From contig NZ_CP028923.1 in assembly GCF_005166025.1 (NCBI RefSeq), positions 3,226,001 to 3,290,000 of the forward strand: a stretch of DNA of 64,000 nt, given 5' to 3'. Positions within the stretch are counted from its first letter, which is position 1, and every line of letters begins with the position of its first letter. Shown here in pieces: positions 8,351 through 17,450 of this stretch. The position numbers and the translations under genes were made by a program. Under the pieces are notes generated by a model. It was not told where the DNA came from, searched no databases, and saw nothing but the letters and a program-made list of their open reading frames with translations. Origin of the DNA: Mangrovivirga cuniculi. Lineage in GTDB: Bacteria; Bacteroidota; Bacteroidia; Cytophagales; Cyclobacteriaceae.

Positions 8351-11073
8351 AATACTGGGTGATCATAGTGAGCTTTATTTATATCGGGCTTTTATTTATA
8401 ATCGCTTTTTATGCAGAAAAAAAAGCAAGGAAGGGAAAAAGCCTGTTAAGAAACCCATATATATATGCGCTTTCCCTGGCTGTCTATTGTACAGCGTGGA
8501 CTTTTTACGGAAGCATTGGCCGGGCAGCTGAAAACGGGCCGGATTTTATGACAACATACCTCGGCCCTACTCTATTAGCCCCTTTATTATGGATTCTCCT
8601 GAGAAAAGTTATTAGAATTTGTAAAGTGCAACGGATCACTTCCATTGCAGATCTTGTTTCCTCACGATATGATATGGATGCTGGGTTAGGGAAACTTGTA
8701 ACAGTAATGTGTGTTCTGGGAATCATTCCTTATATGTCTATACAGATTAAAGCAATATCTGATAGCATAAATATAATTTCGGGCACAGGGATAATCAATA
8801 AAATACCTTTTTATAGTGATACTGCATTTTATGTTGCCATTGCAGTCGGTATTTTCAGTATTCTGTTTAGTACAGCTAAACTTGACACTACTGTAAACCA
8901 GGAAGGCTTAATTACTGCGGTAGCTTTTGAATCTCTCATTAAATTAGTAGCATTTATTGCCGGCGGCATATTTGTTTGCTATTTCGTCTTCGATGGAATG
9001 GGAGATATTTTCATTCAGGCCCGTGAGTCTGAAACCTTAAGAAACCTTATGACATTGGATACTTCTCAATCGGGTTATTTTAATTGGACAATAATGAATA
9101 TCCTGGCAATGTTTGCTTTTATGCTTTTACCAAGACAATTCCACGTTGCCGTGAAGGAAAATACAGATGAAAAGCATGTATTGAAGGCTATGTGGCTTTT
9201 CCCTTTGTATCTTTTAATCATAAACATTTTTGTATTGCCCGTGGCACTGGGAGGAAATATAATCTTTGAGAACACCACTGTAAAAGCTGATACTTACCTA
9301 TTAAATTTTCCACTCATTTATGGAAATGAAATTTTAGCACTATTCATTTATCTTGGTGGTTTTTCTGCTGCGACCGGTATGATTATCGTTTCTACTTCAG
9401 CTCTTTCAATAATGATATCTAACCACCTCATCATGCCTTTGCTCATTAAAAATTCAGAGGAAAAAACCATCAGAAAAACATCTATTGCTCCATTAGTAGT
9501 TTTTGGACGTAGGATAACTATTTTCCTGGTCATTATTATTGCATACGGCTATAACAGTATTGTAGGAGAAAGATTTAGTCTTGTATCTATAGGATTGATA
9601 AGTTTTGTGGCGGTAGCTCAGTTCGCTCCAGGTATTATAGGAGGAATATTGTGGAAATCAGCTAATAGAAAAGGAGTGAAATATGGTATGTGGGCAGGCT
9701 TTATAATATGGTCATATACTTTGGTTTTGCCTACAATTATTGAGGCGGGAATTTTGCCATATTCTATCATGACAGAAGGTCCTTTCGGCATCAAAATATT
9801 AAGACCATTTAATCTTTTCGGAATAGAAGACTTGAGTTATATTAACCATGGATTCTTATGGAGCATATCTTTCAACTCAATTATCTTCTTTGCATATTCA
9901 ATCTATTCTCCACAATCTGGTAAAGAAAGAAACAAGGCTGAGATATTTGTGGATATATTTAAATATTCGACAATAATCGAAAGTAGTATCGTATGGAAAG
10001 GCCGTGCTATGATCAAAGATCTCGAAGAAGTATTAGCACTTTTTCTCGGTAAACAAGAAGCAAATAAATCCCTGGCTCAATTTGCCACTGATAATAATAT
10101 AATTTATGACAAAAACAGCTCTGTAGATTTCAGATTAGTAAATCACGCCGAAAAAATTCTGACAGGAGCAGTAGGCTCATCATCTGCAAGAACGCTTATA
10201 TCCTCGGTAGTTAAGGAAGATGATATCATACTAGAGGACGTTTTGTTGATATTAAAAGAATCACAAGATCTAATTAAGCTGAATAATAAGCTAAAAATTA
10301 AATCCTTAGAATTAGAGGAAGCAACTCAAAGGTTAAAGGAAGCTAATAAAAAATTAAAGGTTTCCGATAAATTAAAAAATGAATTCATATCGACAGTAAC
10401 TCATGAAATGAGAACTCCTCTTACTTCTATAAGGGCATTTTCAGAAATAATTCAGGATCACGAAGACTTATCAAAAGAAGAAATTGATCAGTTTCTCAAA
10501 ACGATTACCCAGGAATCAATCAGAATGGAGAGATTAATATCCCAGGTGCTGGACCTTGAAAAATTCAAATCAGGAAAGAGAAAACTCAATAAAGAATCAA
10601 CAAATGTTAACACAATAATAAGGTCAGCACTTAAAAGCACTTCCTCTATCATTCGCGATAAAAAAATTAATATGGAGATGGATTTAACCGAAGAATTGCC
10701 TGAAGTGTTTGTTGACAGAGATATGATCTTACAGGTCATTATAAACCTGATTTCAAATGCCTCGAAGTTTCAACAGGGAAAGATGAGAGTCTCTTCTTCA
10801 TTAAAAGCTGGAAATATAATAATCGAGGTTTATGATAATGGTGAGGGAATTGATGAAAAATACCATAAATTGATATTCAGGTCTTTCTTTCAGGCAAGTG
10901 ATCAAAACATAAAAAAACCTGAAGGAAGTGGCCTTGGGCTTACAATATCGAAAAGAATTATTGAAGCTCATAAAGGCAGTATAATGGTAGAGAGCAGACC
11001 CGGAAAAGGTGCGAACTTTGTCATTTCTTTACCAGCAAATATTAAAAAACACAAAATTAAAGAATCAATATAA
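8347..11073 (+). CDS. SLC5-STAC sensor histidine kinase (CrbS/CbrA type)
   Basis: A 908-residue inner-membrane kinase. About residues 1-520 form a 12-13-helix sodium/solute symporter-like domain. About residues 560-620 contain a STAC-like linker (AEKILTGAVGSSSARTL). A coiled coil leads into HisKA with the H-box FISTVTHEMRTPLTSIRAF, and HATPase_c has N-box NLISNASKF and the DNGEGID and GSGLGLTIS glycine boxes. There is no PAS or receiver domain. CrbS/CbrA-type kinases switch on acs and related uptake genes; here acs is the second gene downstream and a response regulator follows after 2 bases, so acetate-responsive control is likely. Confidence 0.9.
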   Translation: MKYWVIIVSFIYIGLLFIIAFYAEKKARKGKSLLRNPYIYALSLAVYCTAWTFYGSIGRAAENGPDFMTTYLGPTLLAPLLWILLRKVIRICKVQRITSIADLVSSRYDMDAGLGKLVTVMCVLGIIPYMSIQIKAISDSINIISGTGIINKIPFYSDTAFYVAIAVGIFSILFSTAKLDTTVNQEGLITAVAFESLIKLVAFIAGGIFVCYFVFDGMGDIFIQARESETLRNLMTLDTSQSGYFNWTIMNILAMFAFMLLPRQFHVAVKENTDEKHVLKAMWLFPLYLLIINIFVLPVALGGNIIFENTTVKADTYLLNFPLIYGNEILALFIYLGGFSAATGMIIVSTSALSIMISNHLIMPLLIKNSEEKTIRKTSIAPLVVFGRRITIFLVIIIAYGYNSIVGERFSLVSIGLISFVAVAQFAPGIIGGILWKSANRKGVKYGMWAGFIIWSYTLVLPTIIEAGILPYSIMTEGPFGIKILRPFNLFGIEDLSYINHGFLWSISFNSIIFFAYSIYSPQSGKERNKAEIFVDIFKYSTIIESSIVWKGRAMIKDLEEVLALFLGKQEANKSLAQFATDNNIIYDKNSSVDFRLVNHAEKILTGAVGSSSARTLISSVVKEDDIILEDVLLILKESQDLIKLNNKLKIKSLELEEATQRLKEANKKLKVSDKLKNEFISTVTHEMRTPLTSIRAFSEIIQDHEDLSKEEIDQFLKTITQESIRMERLISQVLDLEKFKSGKRKLNKESTNVNTIIRSALKSTSSIIRDKKINMEMDLTEELPEVFVDRDMILQVIINLISNASKFQQGKMRVSSSLKAGNIIIEVYDNGEGIDEKYHKLIFRSFFQASDQNIKKPEGSGLGLTISKRIIEAHKGSIMVESRPGKGANFVISLPANIKKHKIKESI

Positions 11074-11075
11074 TA

Positions 11076-11441
11076 GTGAAGAAGAAAATTTTAATAGTTG
11101 ATGATGAACCAAACATTCTAATGTCGCTCGATTTTCTAATGAGAAGAAATGGATATGATGTGTTCGTTGCCCGTGATGGCAACGAAGCTTTAAGCATATT
11201 TCAGGATGAAAAACCAGATTTGATTATTCTGGATATTATGATGCCAAATATTGGTGGTTATGAAGTTTGCAGAGCAGTCAAATCTTCAGATAAAAAAACT
11301 AATACCCAAGTACTAATTCTAACAGCTAAGGATAAAGAAGAAGATATCAAAAGAGGTTATGAAGCTGGCGCTGATCATTATATGACTAAACCATTTTCCA
11401 CTAAAAACCTTGTTGCAAAAGTAAAAGAATTAATAAATTGA
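11076..11441 (+). CDS. Single-domain response regulator (CheY-like)
   Basis: A 121-residue receiver domain with KILIVDDEP (acidic pocket), LIILDIMMP (phospho-acceptor Asp), LTAKD (Thr switch) and the KPF Lys. There is no output domain, whereas CrbR and CbrB partners normally carry a DNA-binding domain. It starts with GTG 2 bases after the kinase stop and is surely its cognate partner. How the signal reaches DNA is not visible; an output protein elsewhere, or the InsA-like protein upstream, are possibilities. Confidence 0.92.
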   Translation: MKKKILIVDDEPNILMSLDFLMRRNGYDVFVARDGNEALSIFQDEKPDLIILDIMMPNIGGYEVCRAVKSSDKKTNTQVLILTAKDKEEDIKRGYEAGADHYMTKPFSTKNLVAKVKELIN

Positions 11442-11468
11442 TTAACTAATAAAAACCAAATAACAACC

Positions 11469-13358
11469 ATGAGAATCCAAACTTTAAGCGGTTACATTCA
11501 TGAATACCAGAAAAGCATCATCAATCCGGAGCAATTCTGGGCCAGAATAGCTGATGAATTTTACTGGAAAAAACCGTGGTCTAAAACTTTAAATTGGAAT
11601 TTCGATGAACCAAAGATCGAATGGTTTGTCGATGGTAAACTAAACATTACTGAAAATATTCTGGACAGGCATCTTTACACAATGAAAGACCGTCCAGCTA
11701 TAATCTGGGAACCTAACGACCCAAATGAGGATAATCGTATATTAACCTATAAAGACCTATACGAACAAGTCTGTCAGTTTTCAAGTGCCATGAAAGCGCA
11801 GGGCATACAAAAAGGAGACAGGGTAATCATCTATATGCCAATGGTGCCTGAAGCAGCAATTGCTATGTTGGCATGCGCTCGAATAGGTGCAGTTCACTCT
11901 GTTGTTTTTGCCGGTTTCAGCTCTTCATCACTGGCTGACAGAATTAATGATTGCCAAGCCAAAATGGTTCTTACTTCTGATGGAAACTTCCGTGGCTCAA
12001 AAAAAATACCCGTTAAGGATGTAGTTGATGAGGCATTGGAAAAAACTTCTTCCATAGAAAAAGTGATTGTTTATAAACGAACCGAACAGGAGGTAAAATG
12101 GAATGATGATATTGATATCTGGTGGCATGATGCGATAGACGGGCAGCCAAAAGAGTGTGAAGCTGAAGAAATGGATGCAGAGGATATGCTCTTCATTTTG
12201 TACACTTCAGGTTCAACAGGTAAACCCAAAGGTGTAGTTCATACTTGTGGTGGTTACATGGTCTGGACGGCATTTACCTTTCAAAATGTCTTTCAATATA
12301 TGCAGGGAGATACTTACTGGTGTACTGCCGATGTCGGATGGATAACCGGCCATTCTTATATTGTTTATGGTCCATTATTATCAGGAGCAACCTCTTTAAT
12401 GTTTGAAGGAGTACCAACATGGCCTGATGCAGGACGCTTCTGGGAAATTGTAGATAAATATAAAGTTAACCAATTCTACACTGCCCCTACTGCTATAAGA
12501 GCGTTGCAGGCACACGGACTGGATCCGGTAAAAAAACACAAACTGGATTCTTTAAAAGTAATTGGAACTGTTGGTGAGCCGATTAATGAAGAAGCCTGGA
12601 ACTGGTATCACACGCATATAGGTAAAACCAGCTGCCCGATTGTAGACACGTGGTGGCAAACAGAAACAGGGGGAATTATGATCTCTCCTATTGCCGGAAT
12701 AACCCCTAACAAACCGAGTTACGCTACTTTACCTCTTCCTGGCGTTCAACCTGTCATTGTGGATAACGATGGAAATGAGCTAAAAGGTAATGGCGTTGAG
12801 GGTAATTTATGTATAAAATATCCATGGCCGGGAATGCTTAGAACAACCTATGGAGATCATGAACGATGTAAACAAACCTATTTCAGTTCTTTTAAAGGTA
12901 TGTACTTCACCGGTGATGGGGTAAAAAGAGACCATGACGGCTATTATAGAATTTTAGGACGTGTCGATGATGTCATTAACGTTTCCGGGCACAGAATGGG
13001 AACAGCTGAAGTTGAAAATGCAATTAATGAACATCCAAGGGTAGTAGAATCAGCTGTTGTTGGTTACCCTCATGATATTAAAGGGCAGGGAATCTATGCA
13101 TACGTAATCGCCGACCTGTCTACGAGGACAGAGGAAAACCTCACTAATGAAATTCGTGATATGGTGGCAAATATTATCGGACCGATCGCAAAACCGGATA
13201 AGATCCAAATCGTTCCCGGTTTACCTAAAACAAGAAGTGGTAAAATTATGAGGAGGATTCTAAGGAAAATAGCTGAAGGAAATACAGATAACTTTGGTGA
13301 CACATCTACTTTGCTTGATCCTTCTGTAGTTGAAAAAATAATCGAAGACAGAAAGTAA
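11469..13358 (+). CDS. acs: Acetyl-CoA synthetase (AMP-forming)
   Basis: A 629-residue acyl-adenylate enzyme that activates acetate with ATP and CoA. The P-loop-like motif is YTSGSTGKPKGVVH, followed by the acetate-pocket Trp region WWQTETGG, the hinge-domain GRVDDVINVSGHRMGTAEVE, and the acetylation-site segment PKTRSGKIMRRILRK near the C-terminus. Length and motifs are those of canonical Acs. It follows the kinase/regulator pair by 27 bases and is probably the main regulatory target as well as a co-transcribed neighbour. A terminator follows. Confidence 0.96.
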   Translation: MRIQTLSGYIHEYQKSIINPEQFWARIADEFYWKKPWSKTLNWNFDEPKIEWFVDGKLNITENILDRHLYTMKDRPAIIWEPNDPNEDNRILTYKDLYEQVCQFSSAMKAQGIQKGDRVIIYMPMVPEAAIAMLACARIGAVHSVVFAGFSSSSLADRINDCQAKMVLTSDGNFRGSKKIPVKDVVDEALEKTSSIEKVIVYKRTEQEVKWNDDIDIWWHDAIDGQPKECEAEEMDAEDMLFILYTSGSTGKPKGVVHTCGGYMVWTAFTFQNVFQYMQGDTYWCTADVGWITGHSYIVYGPLLSGATSLMFEGVPTWPDAGRFWEIVDKYKVNQFYTAPTAIRALQAHGLDPVKKHKLDSLKVIGTVGEPINEEAWNWYHTHIGKTSCPIVDTWWQTETGGIMISPIAGITPNKPSYATLPLPGVQPVIVDNDGNELKGNGVEGNLCIKYPWPGMLRTTYGDHERCKQTYFSSFKGMYFTGDGVKRDHDGYYRILGRVDDVINVSGHRMGTAEVENAINEHPRVVESAVVGYPHDIKGQGIYAYVIADLSTRTEENLTNEIRDMVANIIGPIAKPDKIQIVPGLPKTRSGKIMRRILRKIAEGNTDNFGDTSTLLDPSVVEKIIEDRK

Positions 13359-13364
13359 CTTATT

Positions 13365-13392
13365 AAAAAGCAGGGAAACCTGCTTTTTTTTT
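13365..13392 (+). terminator. Terminator whose T tract abuts the next start codon
   Basis: A 10-bp stem with a GAAA tetraloop (13365-13374 with 13379-13388) is followed by T's up to 13392. The ATG of the next gene is at 13393. Transcription through this point must be partial, or the downstream gene has its own promoter inside acs. Confidence 0.75.
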
Positions 13393-15315
13393 ATGAAACC
13401 TAAAAACCCTGCTGTACTTAGAGTTGCAGAATTTATGAGCAACTATGCACCATTTTCTTTAATACCTAAAGAAAATGTAGAATTTTTTGCCCAACACACA
13501 GAAATTATATATCTGAAAAAGAATTCCTCAGTTTTTAAGAAAGGTGAGCCTGCAACTGGTTATTTATATCTTCTAGAAAAAGGATCCGTCAATATTTATA
13601 CTGAGGAAGATAAACTGTCTGATACCTGTGCCGAGGGAGATATCTTCGGTGTGCGGTCCGTACTTTCAGGGAACAATTTCGTCCTTACAGCTAAAACGCA
13701 GGAAGAATCCTTTATTTATGCAATTCCGGGATCCCTTATAAATGATGAACTTAAGCAAAACGCAGAGCTGGCAGCTTTTTTTGCCTCGGGACTTGCAGGT
13801 GGCTCAACTATTATTCGGAGTAACTTTTCAGGTTCTCAGCATGGTTTATTTGATGAGTTAAATAAATCAAAACCATCGCATTTATTTAGAATACAAGATT
13901 TACTGGAACTAAGAGTGAAAAATGATCTGATTTCCGTGGATCCACAACAAACTATTAAGGAAGTGGCTGAAATCATGCTGAACAAAAAAGTCGGTTCGGT
14001 AATTGTGACAAATAAAGACTTATCTCCCGCTGGGATATTTACTGATCATGATTTCAGAAATGTAGTAGCCAGTGCAATTTCAGTTGATTCCAGGATTGAG
14101 ACAGTCATGTCCTCCCCTGTAGTAACTATAAAAGCTGAGAAAATGGTCTCAGACCTACAACAGTTAATGCTTGAAAAAGGATTCCATCACGTTGCAATAA
14201 CAGAAGATGGAACGATTAATAGTAAGGTAAAGACCGTGATATCACAAAAGGATTTAATGCTTTTTGAAGGAGATAAACCAGATGTAATTCTAAGAAATAT
14301 CAAAATCGTAGAATCGATTGAGCAATTAAAAAATATTTCAGAGAACGTTTCTAACCTTTCACATCATTACGTTAAAGCAGAATTCCCTATAGATCAGGTT
14401 AGTAAAATAATCACCACATTAAATGATGAATTAACAAAAAAAGCAATAGAATTAGCTTTAGAAGAAACTGAGGATGTTCCTGATAAAAAATATTGGTGCT
14501 GGTTTTCATTAGGTTCTCTTGGAAGAAAAGAACAATTAATAAAAACCGATCAGGACAATGCCTTAATATTCAAGGACTCTATATCCGAAATAGAAGCCAG
14601 GGCTTTAAAAAATTTTGCTAAAAAGGCAGTAGAAAATTTATTTCAGATTGGATTTGAATATTGTCCTGCAAATATGATGGCCTCAAATCCAAAATGGAAT
14701 AAAAGTGAATCAGAATGGAATGATATTTTTAGATCCTGGATCAAGACTCCTGTTCAGGACGCTTTGTTACATTCTACTATATTTTTTGATTTTCGACCCA
14801 TCTATGGTGAAAATGATTTAATAGAAATTTTATACAATAATATAAACGGGTTGATTGAAAGAAATGAATCATTCTTAAACCATTTGGCAGGAAATGCTTT
14901 AAGAAACCCTCCCCCACTAAGCTTCTTCAGAAAATTTATAATTGAAAAATCCGGCGAACATAAAGAAATGTTTGACATAAAAGCTAGGGCTCTAATGCCA
15001 TTAGTCGATGCAGCCAGGGTTCTGGCCTTTTCTTCCTTTCAAAATAAAGCAACAAATACCAAAGAAAGATTTGAAATAGCCGCTGAAATGGATAAAAAAA
15101 ATGCAAAATTATTAAATGGTGCGGGAGAAGCGCACGGATTCCTGCTCAAACTAAGGGCTGAATTTGGACACAAAAATCAGGATAGTGGAAGGTATATTAA
15201 TCCTGATCAACTTAATCAGTTTGAAAGAACAGCTTTAAAAGATTGTTTTAAGATAATTAATGAAATTCAACGTATACTGGAAGTGAGGTATAACCTTGGT
15301 TTTCTGGCTAAATAA
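13393..15315 (+). CDS. cNMP-binding/CBS/DUF294 putative nucleotidyltransferase
   Basis: A 640-residue cytosolic protein. A cyclic-nucleotide-binding-like domain (about 20-130) is followed by a CBS pair (about 170-290), the DUF294 nucleotidyltransferase with GSLGRKEQLIKTDQDN (about 375-392), and the substrate-binding DUF294_C helical domain. The architecture is conserved beside DUF4212/SSS symporters and DnaQ-like exonucleases in many bacteria, so a role in controlling acetate uptake is likely; by analogy with GlnD the transferase could modify a partner protein. ATG 13393 fits the family N-terminus although it directly abuts a terminator. It runs to within 2 bases of the next gene. Confidence 0.88.
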   Translation: MKPKNPAVLRVAEFMSNYAPFSLIPKENVEFFAQHTEIIYLKKNSSVFKKGEPATGYLYLLEKGSVNIYTEEDKLSDTCAEGDIFGVRSVLSGNNFVLTAKTQEESFIYAIPGSLINDELKQNAELAAFFASGLAGGSTIIRSNFSGSQHGLFDELNKSKPSHLFRIQDLLELRVKNDLISVDPQQTIKEVAEIMLNKKVGSVIVTNKDLSPAGIFTDHDFRNVVASAISVDSRIETVMSSPVVTIKAEKMVSDLQQLMLEKGFHHVAITEDGTINSKVKTVISQKDLMLFEGDKPDVILRNIKIVESIEQLKNISENVSNLSHHYVKAEFPIDQVSKIITTLNDELTKKAIELALEETEDVPDKKYWCWFSLGSLGRKEQLIKTDQDNALIFKDSISEIEARALKNFAKKAVENLFQIGFEYCPANMMASNPKWNKSESEWNDIFRSWIKTPVQDALLHSTIFFDFRPIYGENDLIEILYNNINGLIERNESFLNHLAGNALRNPPPLSFFRKFIIEKSGEHKEMFDIKARALMPLVDAARVLAFSSFQNKATNTKERFEIAAEMDKKNAKLLNGAGEAHGFLLKLRAEFGHKNQDSGRYINPDQLNQFERTALKDCFKIINEIQRILEVRYNLGFLAK

Positions 15316-15317
15316 AT

Positions 15318-15959
15318 ATGTGGTCCTTTTTTAAAAATTTATTAGAAAAAAAAGAATTAAAGAATATTGAGAAGGAGGCTTCTGATTACCTGGATCTTTT
15401 TAAAGACAGAAGACCGGTTCCACCCAGTCAATTTATTGTACTTGATACAGAAACCACGGGACTCAATACGGGCACCGACAAAATTTTAAGCTTTGGGGGA
15501 ATCAGGATAAACAGAGATCGGATAAATGTTGGAGACTCACTTTATCTTTACATTATTTCTGATGAAGAATCTGAAAATAAAAAGCAATCAGCAATTGTTC
15601 ATGGAATAAGTAAAAACGAAATAAATCAGTATGGAATTCCTGAAAAGGAAGCTGCTATTGAAATAATAAATTTCATTTCAAATTATACCATTATTGCTCA
15701 TCATGCTTCATTTGATATTGCTATGCTCAATAAGTTAATTTTTAATAACCTGGGTATAAAAATTCAAAACAAAGTAATTGATACTGTTGAATTAGCTTTA
15801 AAAAAAGATTTCGGTAGAGTTCATAATATAGATTACAACCCCTACATGTATAGTCTGGATGTCCTGCTAAAGAAATATAGCATAAGGCCTTATGATAGAC
15901 ATAATGCCTTAGGAGACTCTCTTTTAACAGCAAGACTATTTATGAAATTAACATCATAA
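15318..15959 (+). CDS. DnaQ-like 3'-5' exonuclease (DEDDh)
   Basis: A 213-residue exonuclease-fold protein. Exo I is VLDTETTGL (about 40), Exo II IIAHHASFDIAML (about 130), and Exo III HNALGDSLLTA (about 195) with the His and Asp of the DEDDh class. The short N-terminal helical segment is typical of the PolC/epsilon-like proteins found next to DUF294 proteins rather than replicative DnaQ. It lies 2 bases after the DUF294 gene and is translationally linked. Its substrate in this context is unknown; it may be RNA or a nucleotide signal. Confidence 0.88.
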   Translation: MWSFFKNLLEKKELKNIEKEASDYLDLFKDRRPVPPSQFIVLDTETTGLNTGTDKILSFGGIRINRDRINVGDSLYLYIISDEESENKKQSAIVHGISKNEINQYGIPEKEAAIEIINFISNYTIIAHHASFDIAMLNKLIFNNLGIKIQNKVIDTVELALKKDFGRVHNIDYNPYMYSLDVLLKKYSIRPYDRHNALGDSLLTARLFMKLTS

Positions 15960-16045
15960 TAATTATTCATACTCATAAAAAACAGTCCACGATCTAATTT
16001 TTGGCCTGATTATTGGTAAATTATTTACAATAAAATTTTAAGCCT

Positions 16046-16591
16046 ATGAAAACTACAATAAAACTATTTATTCCAGTATTATTTTTAATTATCAGTGCTT
16101 GTGAAGGTCCACGAGGACCAGTAGGACCTCCCGGCCCGCAAGGACCTGCCGGTCAGGACGGAAGCGGTACTCTTGCCCAGGTATTTGAAACGCAGCCAGC
16201 AGACTTTATCGAAAGTGAGCAGTGGGCAATATTTTTTGATATTCCGGAAGATTTTGAAATATTCGAATCAGATATTATCGCTGCTTATATCCTTTGGGAA
16301 ACAGATAATGGGTTAGATATATGGAGACCATTACCTCAGTATGTGTTCGAAACTCAACCTAGTTTCGCATATAATTTTGACTACACTTTAGCTGATGTTC
16401 GGTTTTTTCTCGATGCTGAAAATCTTTCTAATTTAAATAATCTTCCTCCTGGATATCTAAATGGCCAAATATTTAGGTTTGTTGTTATCCCTGCTGAATT
16501 TGCTTCAGCCAGAATGGATTTAACCAATTATGAAGAGGTAACTAAAATGCTTAATCTGGATGAAGATGATGTAATCAAAATCAAAAAATAA
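16046..16591 (+). CDS. Lipoprotein with a short collagen-like Gly-X-Y stretch
   Basis: A 181-residue protein with a lipoprotein signal peptide (LFLIISAC, lipobox Cys about 19). Directly after the lipidated Cys is a run of about seven Gly-X-Y triplets (GPRGPVGPPGPQGPAGQDG). A 130-residue globular domain with no family I recognise follows. In Bacteroidota such proline-rich collagen-like linkers commonly follow the lipobox in surface lipoproteins. They may act as a spacer or trimerise. It is monocistronic, flanked by a terminator on the right. Confidence 0.8.
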   Translation: MKTTIKLFIPVLFLIISACEGPRGPVGPPGPQGPAGQDGSGTLAQVFETQPADFIESEQWAIFFDIPEDFEIFESDIIAAYILWETDNGLDIWRPLPQYVFETQPSFAYNFDYTLADVRFFLDAENLSNLNNLPPGYLNGQIFRFVVIPAEFASARMDLTNYEEVTKMLNLDEDDVIKIKK

Positions 16592-16602
16592 GTTTCAAAA
16601 AT

Positions 16603-16640
16603 AAAAAAAGGGTAATCCAAAATTCAGGATTACCCTTTTA
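16603..16640. terminator. Bidirectional terminator between convergent genes
   Basis: A 13-bp perfect stem (16606-16618 with 16627-16639) is bordered by A's on the left and T's on the right, so it works in both directions. It serves the collagen-like lipoprotein (plus) and dps (minus). Confidence 0.8.
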
Positions 16641-16657
16641 TTCTATAGAATTAAAGA

Positions 16658-17158
16658 TTATTTCATGGCAAAAGATGTAAGCATCCAATGCCTCTTCTCG
16701 AAGTATTTTATCATTTCATTAAACATTCTTTCTCCTGCCAGGTCGCCAATCTCGATTGACTCGTTAACGGCATCGACAAAATAACCTAACATTATTTCCA
16801 TATCGTGGAGTATATCTGCCAGCATTTCATCAGAAGAAAGATCTGTTCCAGTTTCTTTAATCTCCGAAACTTTAAGATAATCTTTCAATAAACTCATCGG
16901 TTTTTTACCATAAACCCTAATTCTTTCAGCGATATCATCTATATCGATGATTGCCTGATCATAGAGTTCCTCGAACTTTTCATGGAGATCGAAAAAATCT
17001 TCTCCAGTTACATTCCAATGGTAATTTCTGAGCTTCTGATAGTACACATGGTAATTAGCAAGGGCTGAGTTCATGGATTTCACCATTTCATCAGCTTCAG
17101 TGCTGTCATACCCTAATTTTTTGTATACTTTCTTTTCAGTAATTTCTTCACTTTTCAT
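16658..17158 (-). CDS. dps: Dps-family DNA-protecting ferritin-like protein
   Basis: A 166-residue four-helix-bundle protein with the Dps ferroxidase signature: LRNYHWNVTGEDFFDLHEKFEELYD (His, Asp and Glu ligands spread over helix A/B) and IDDIAERIR. Dps forms dodecamers that oxidise and store iron and shield DNA in stress. ATG 17158 is preferred; a GTG two codons upstream is in frame. It is the last gene of a five-gene minus-strand stress operon and ends at a bidirectional terminator. Confidence 0.9.
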   Translation of the reverse strand: MKSEEITEKKVYKKLGYDSTEADEMVKSMNSALANYHVYYQKLRNYHWNVTGEDFFDLHEKFEELYDQAIIDIDDIAERIRVYGKKPMSLLKDYLKVSEIKETGTDLSSDEMLADILHDMEIMLGYFVDAVNESIEIGDLAGERMFNEMIKYFEKRHWMLTSFAMK

Positions 17159-17189
17159 CAACACTTAGATTTTTGAATTTTAAAAATTC

Positions 17190-17420
17190 TTAACTTTTTA
17201 TTGATTTCTTAGCCGTATCGACTAAATCTTTTGTTGAGCTGGCTAGTTCATCAAGTTTGCCATTAAAAGATGACATTGCTTTATCTCTGTAGCCTTCAGC
17301 TTCTTTCGCAAGTTTTTTTCTAGTTTTATCACCGGCTTCAGGTGCTAAAAGTAGTCCTGCGGCTGCACCAGCCATAGCTCCTACAATAAATCCTGCTACT
17401 AATTTTACATTTTCGTCCAT
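17190..17420 (-). CDS. YtxH-domain membrane-anchored stress protein
   Basis: A 76-residue protein whose N-terminus has one Gly/Ala-rich helix (VAGFIVGAMAGAAAGLLLAPEAG) followed by the typical TRKKLAKEA basic segment and an amphipathic tail. This is the YtxH/gas-vesicle-GvpP-like signature. Such proteins are small, membrane-associated, and usually induced by general stress. It sits between the universal stress protein and dps genes on the same strand. Confidence 0.9.
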   Translation of the reverse strand: MDENVKLVAGFIVGAMAGAAAGLLLAPEAGDKTRKKLAKEAEGYRDKAMSSFNGKLDELASSTKDLVDTAKKSIKS

Positions 17421-17450
17421 AGTGTAATTAAATTTTAGGTTTCAAATAAT

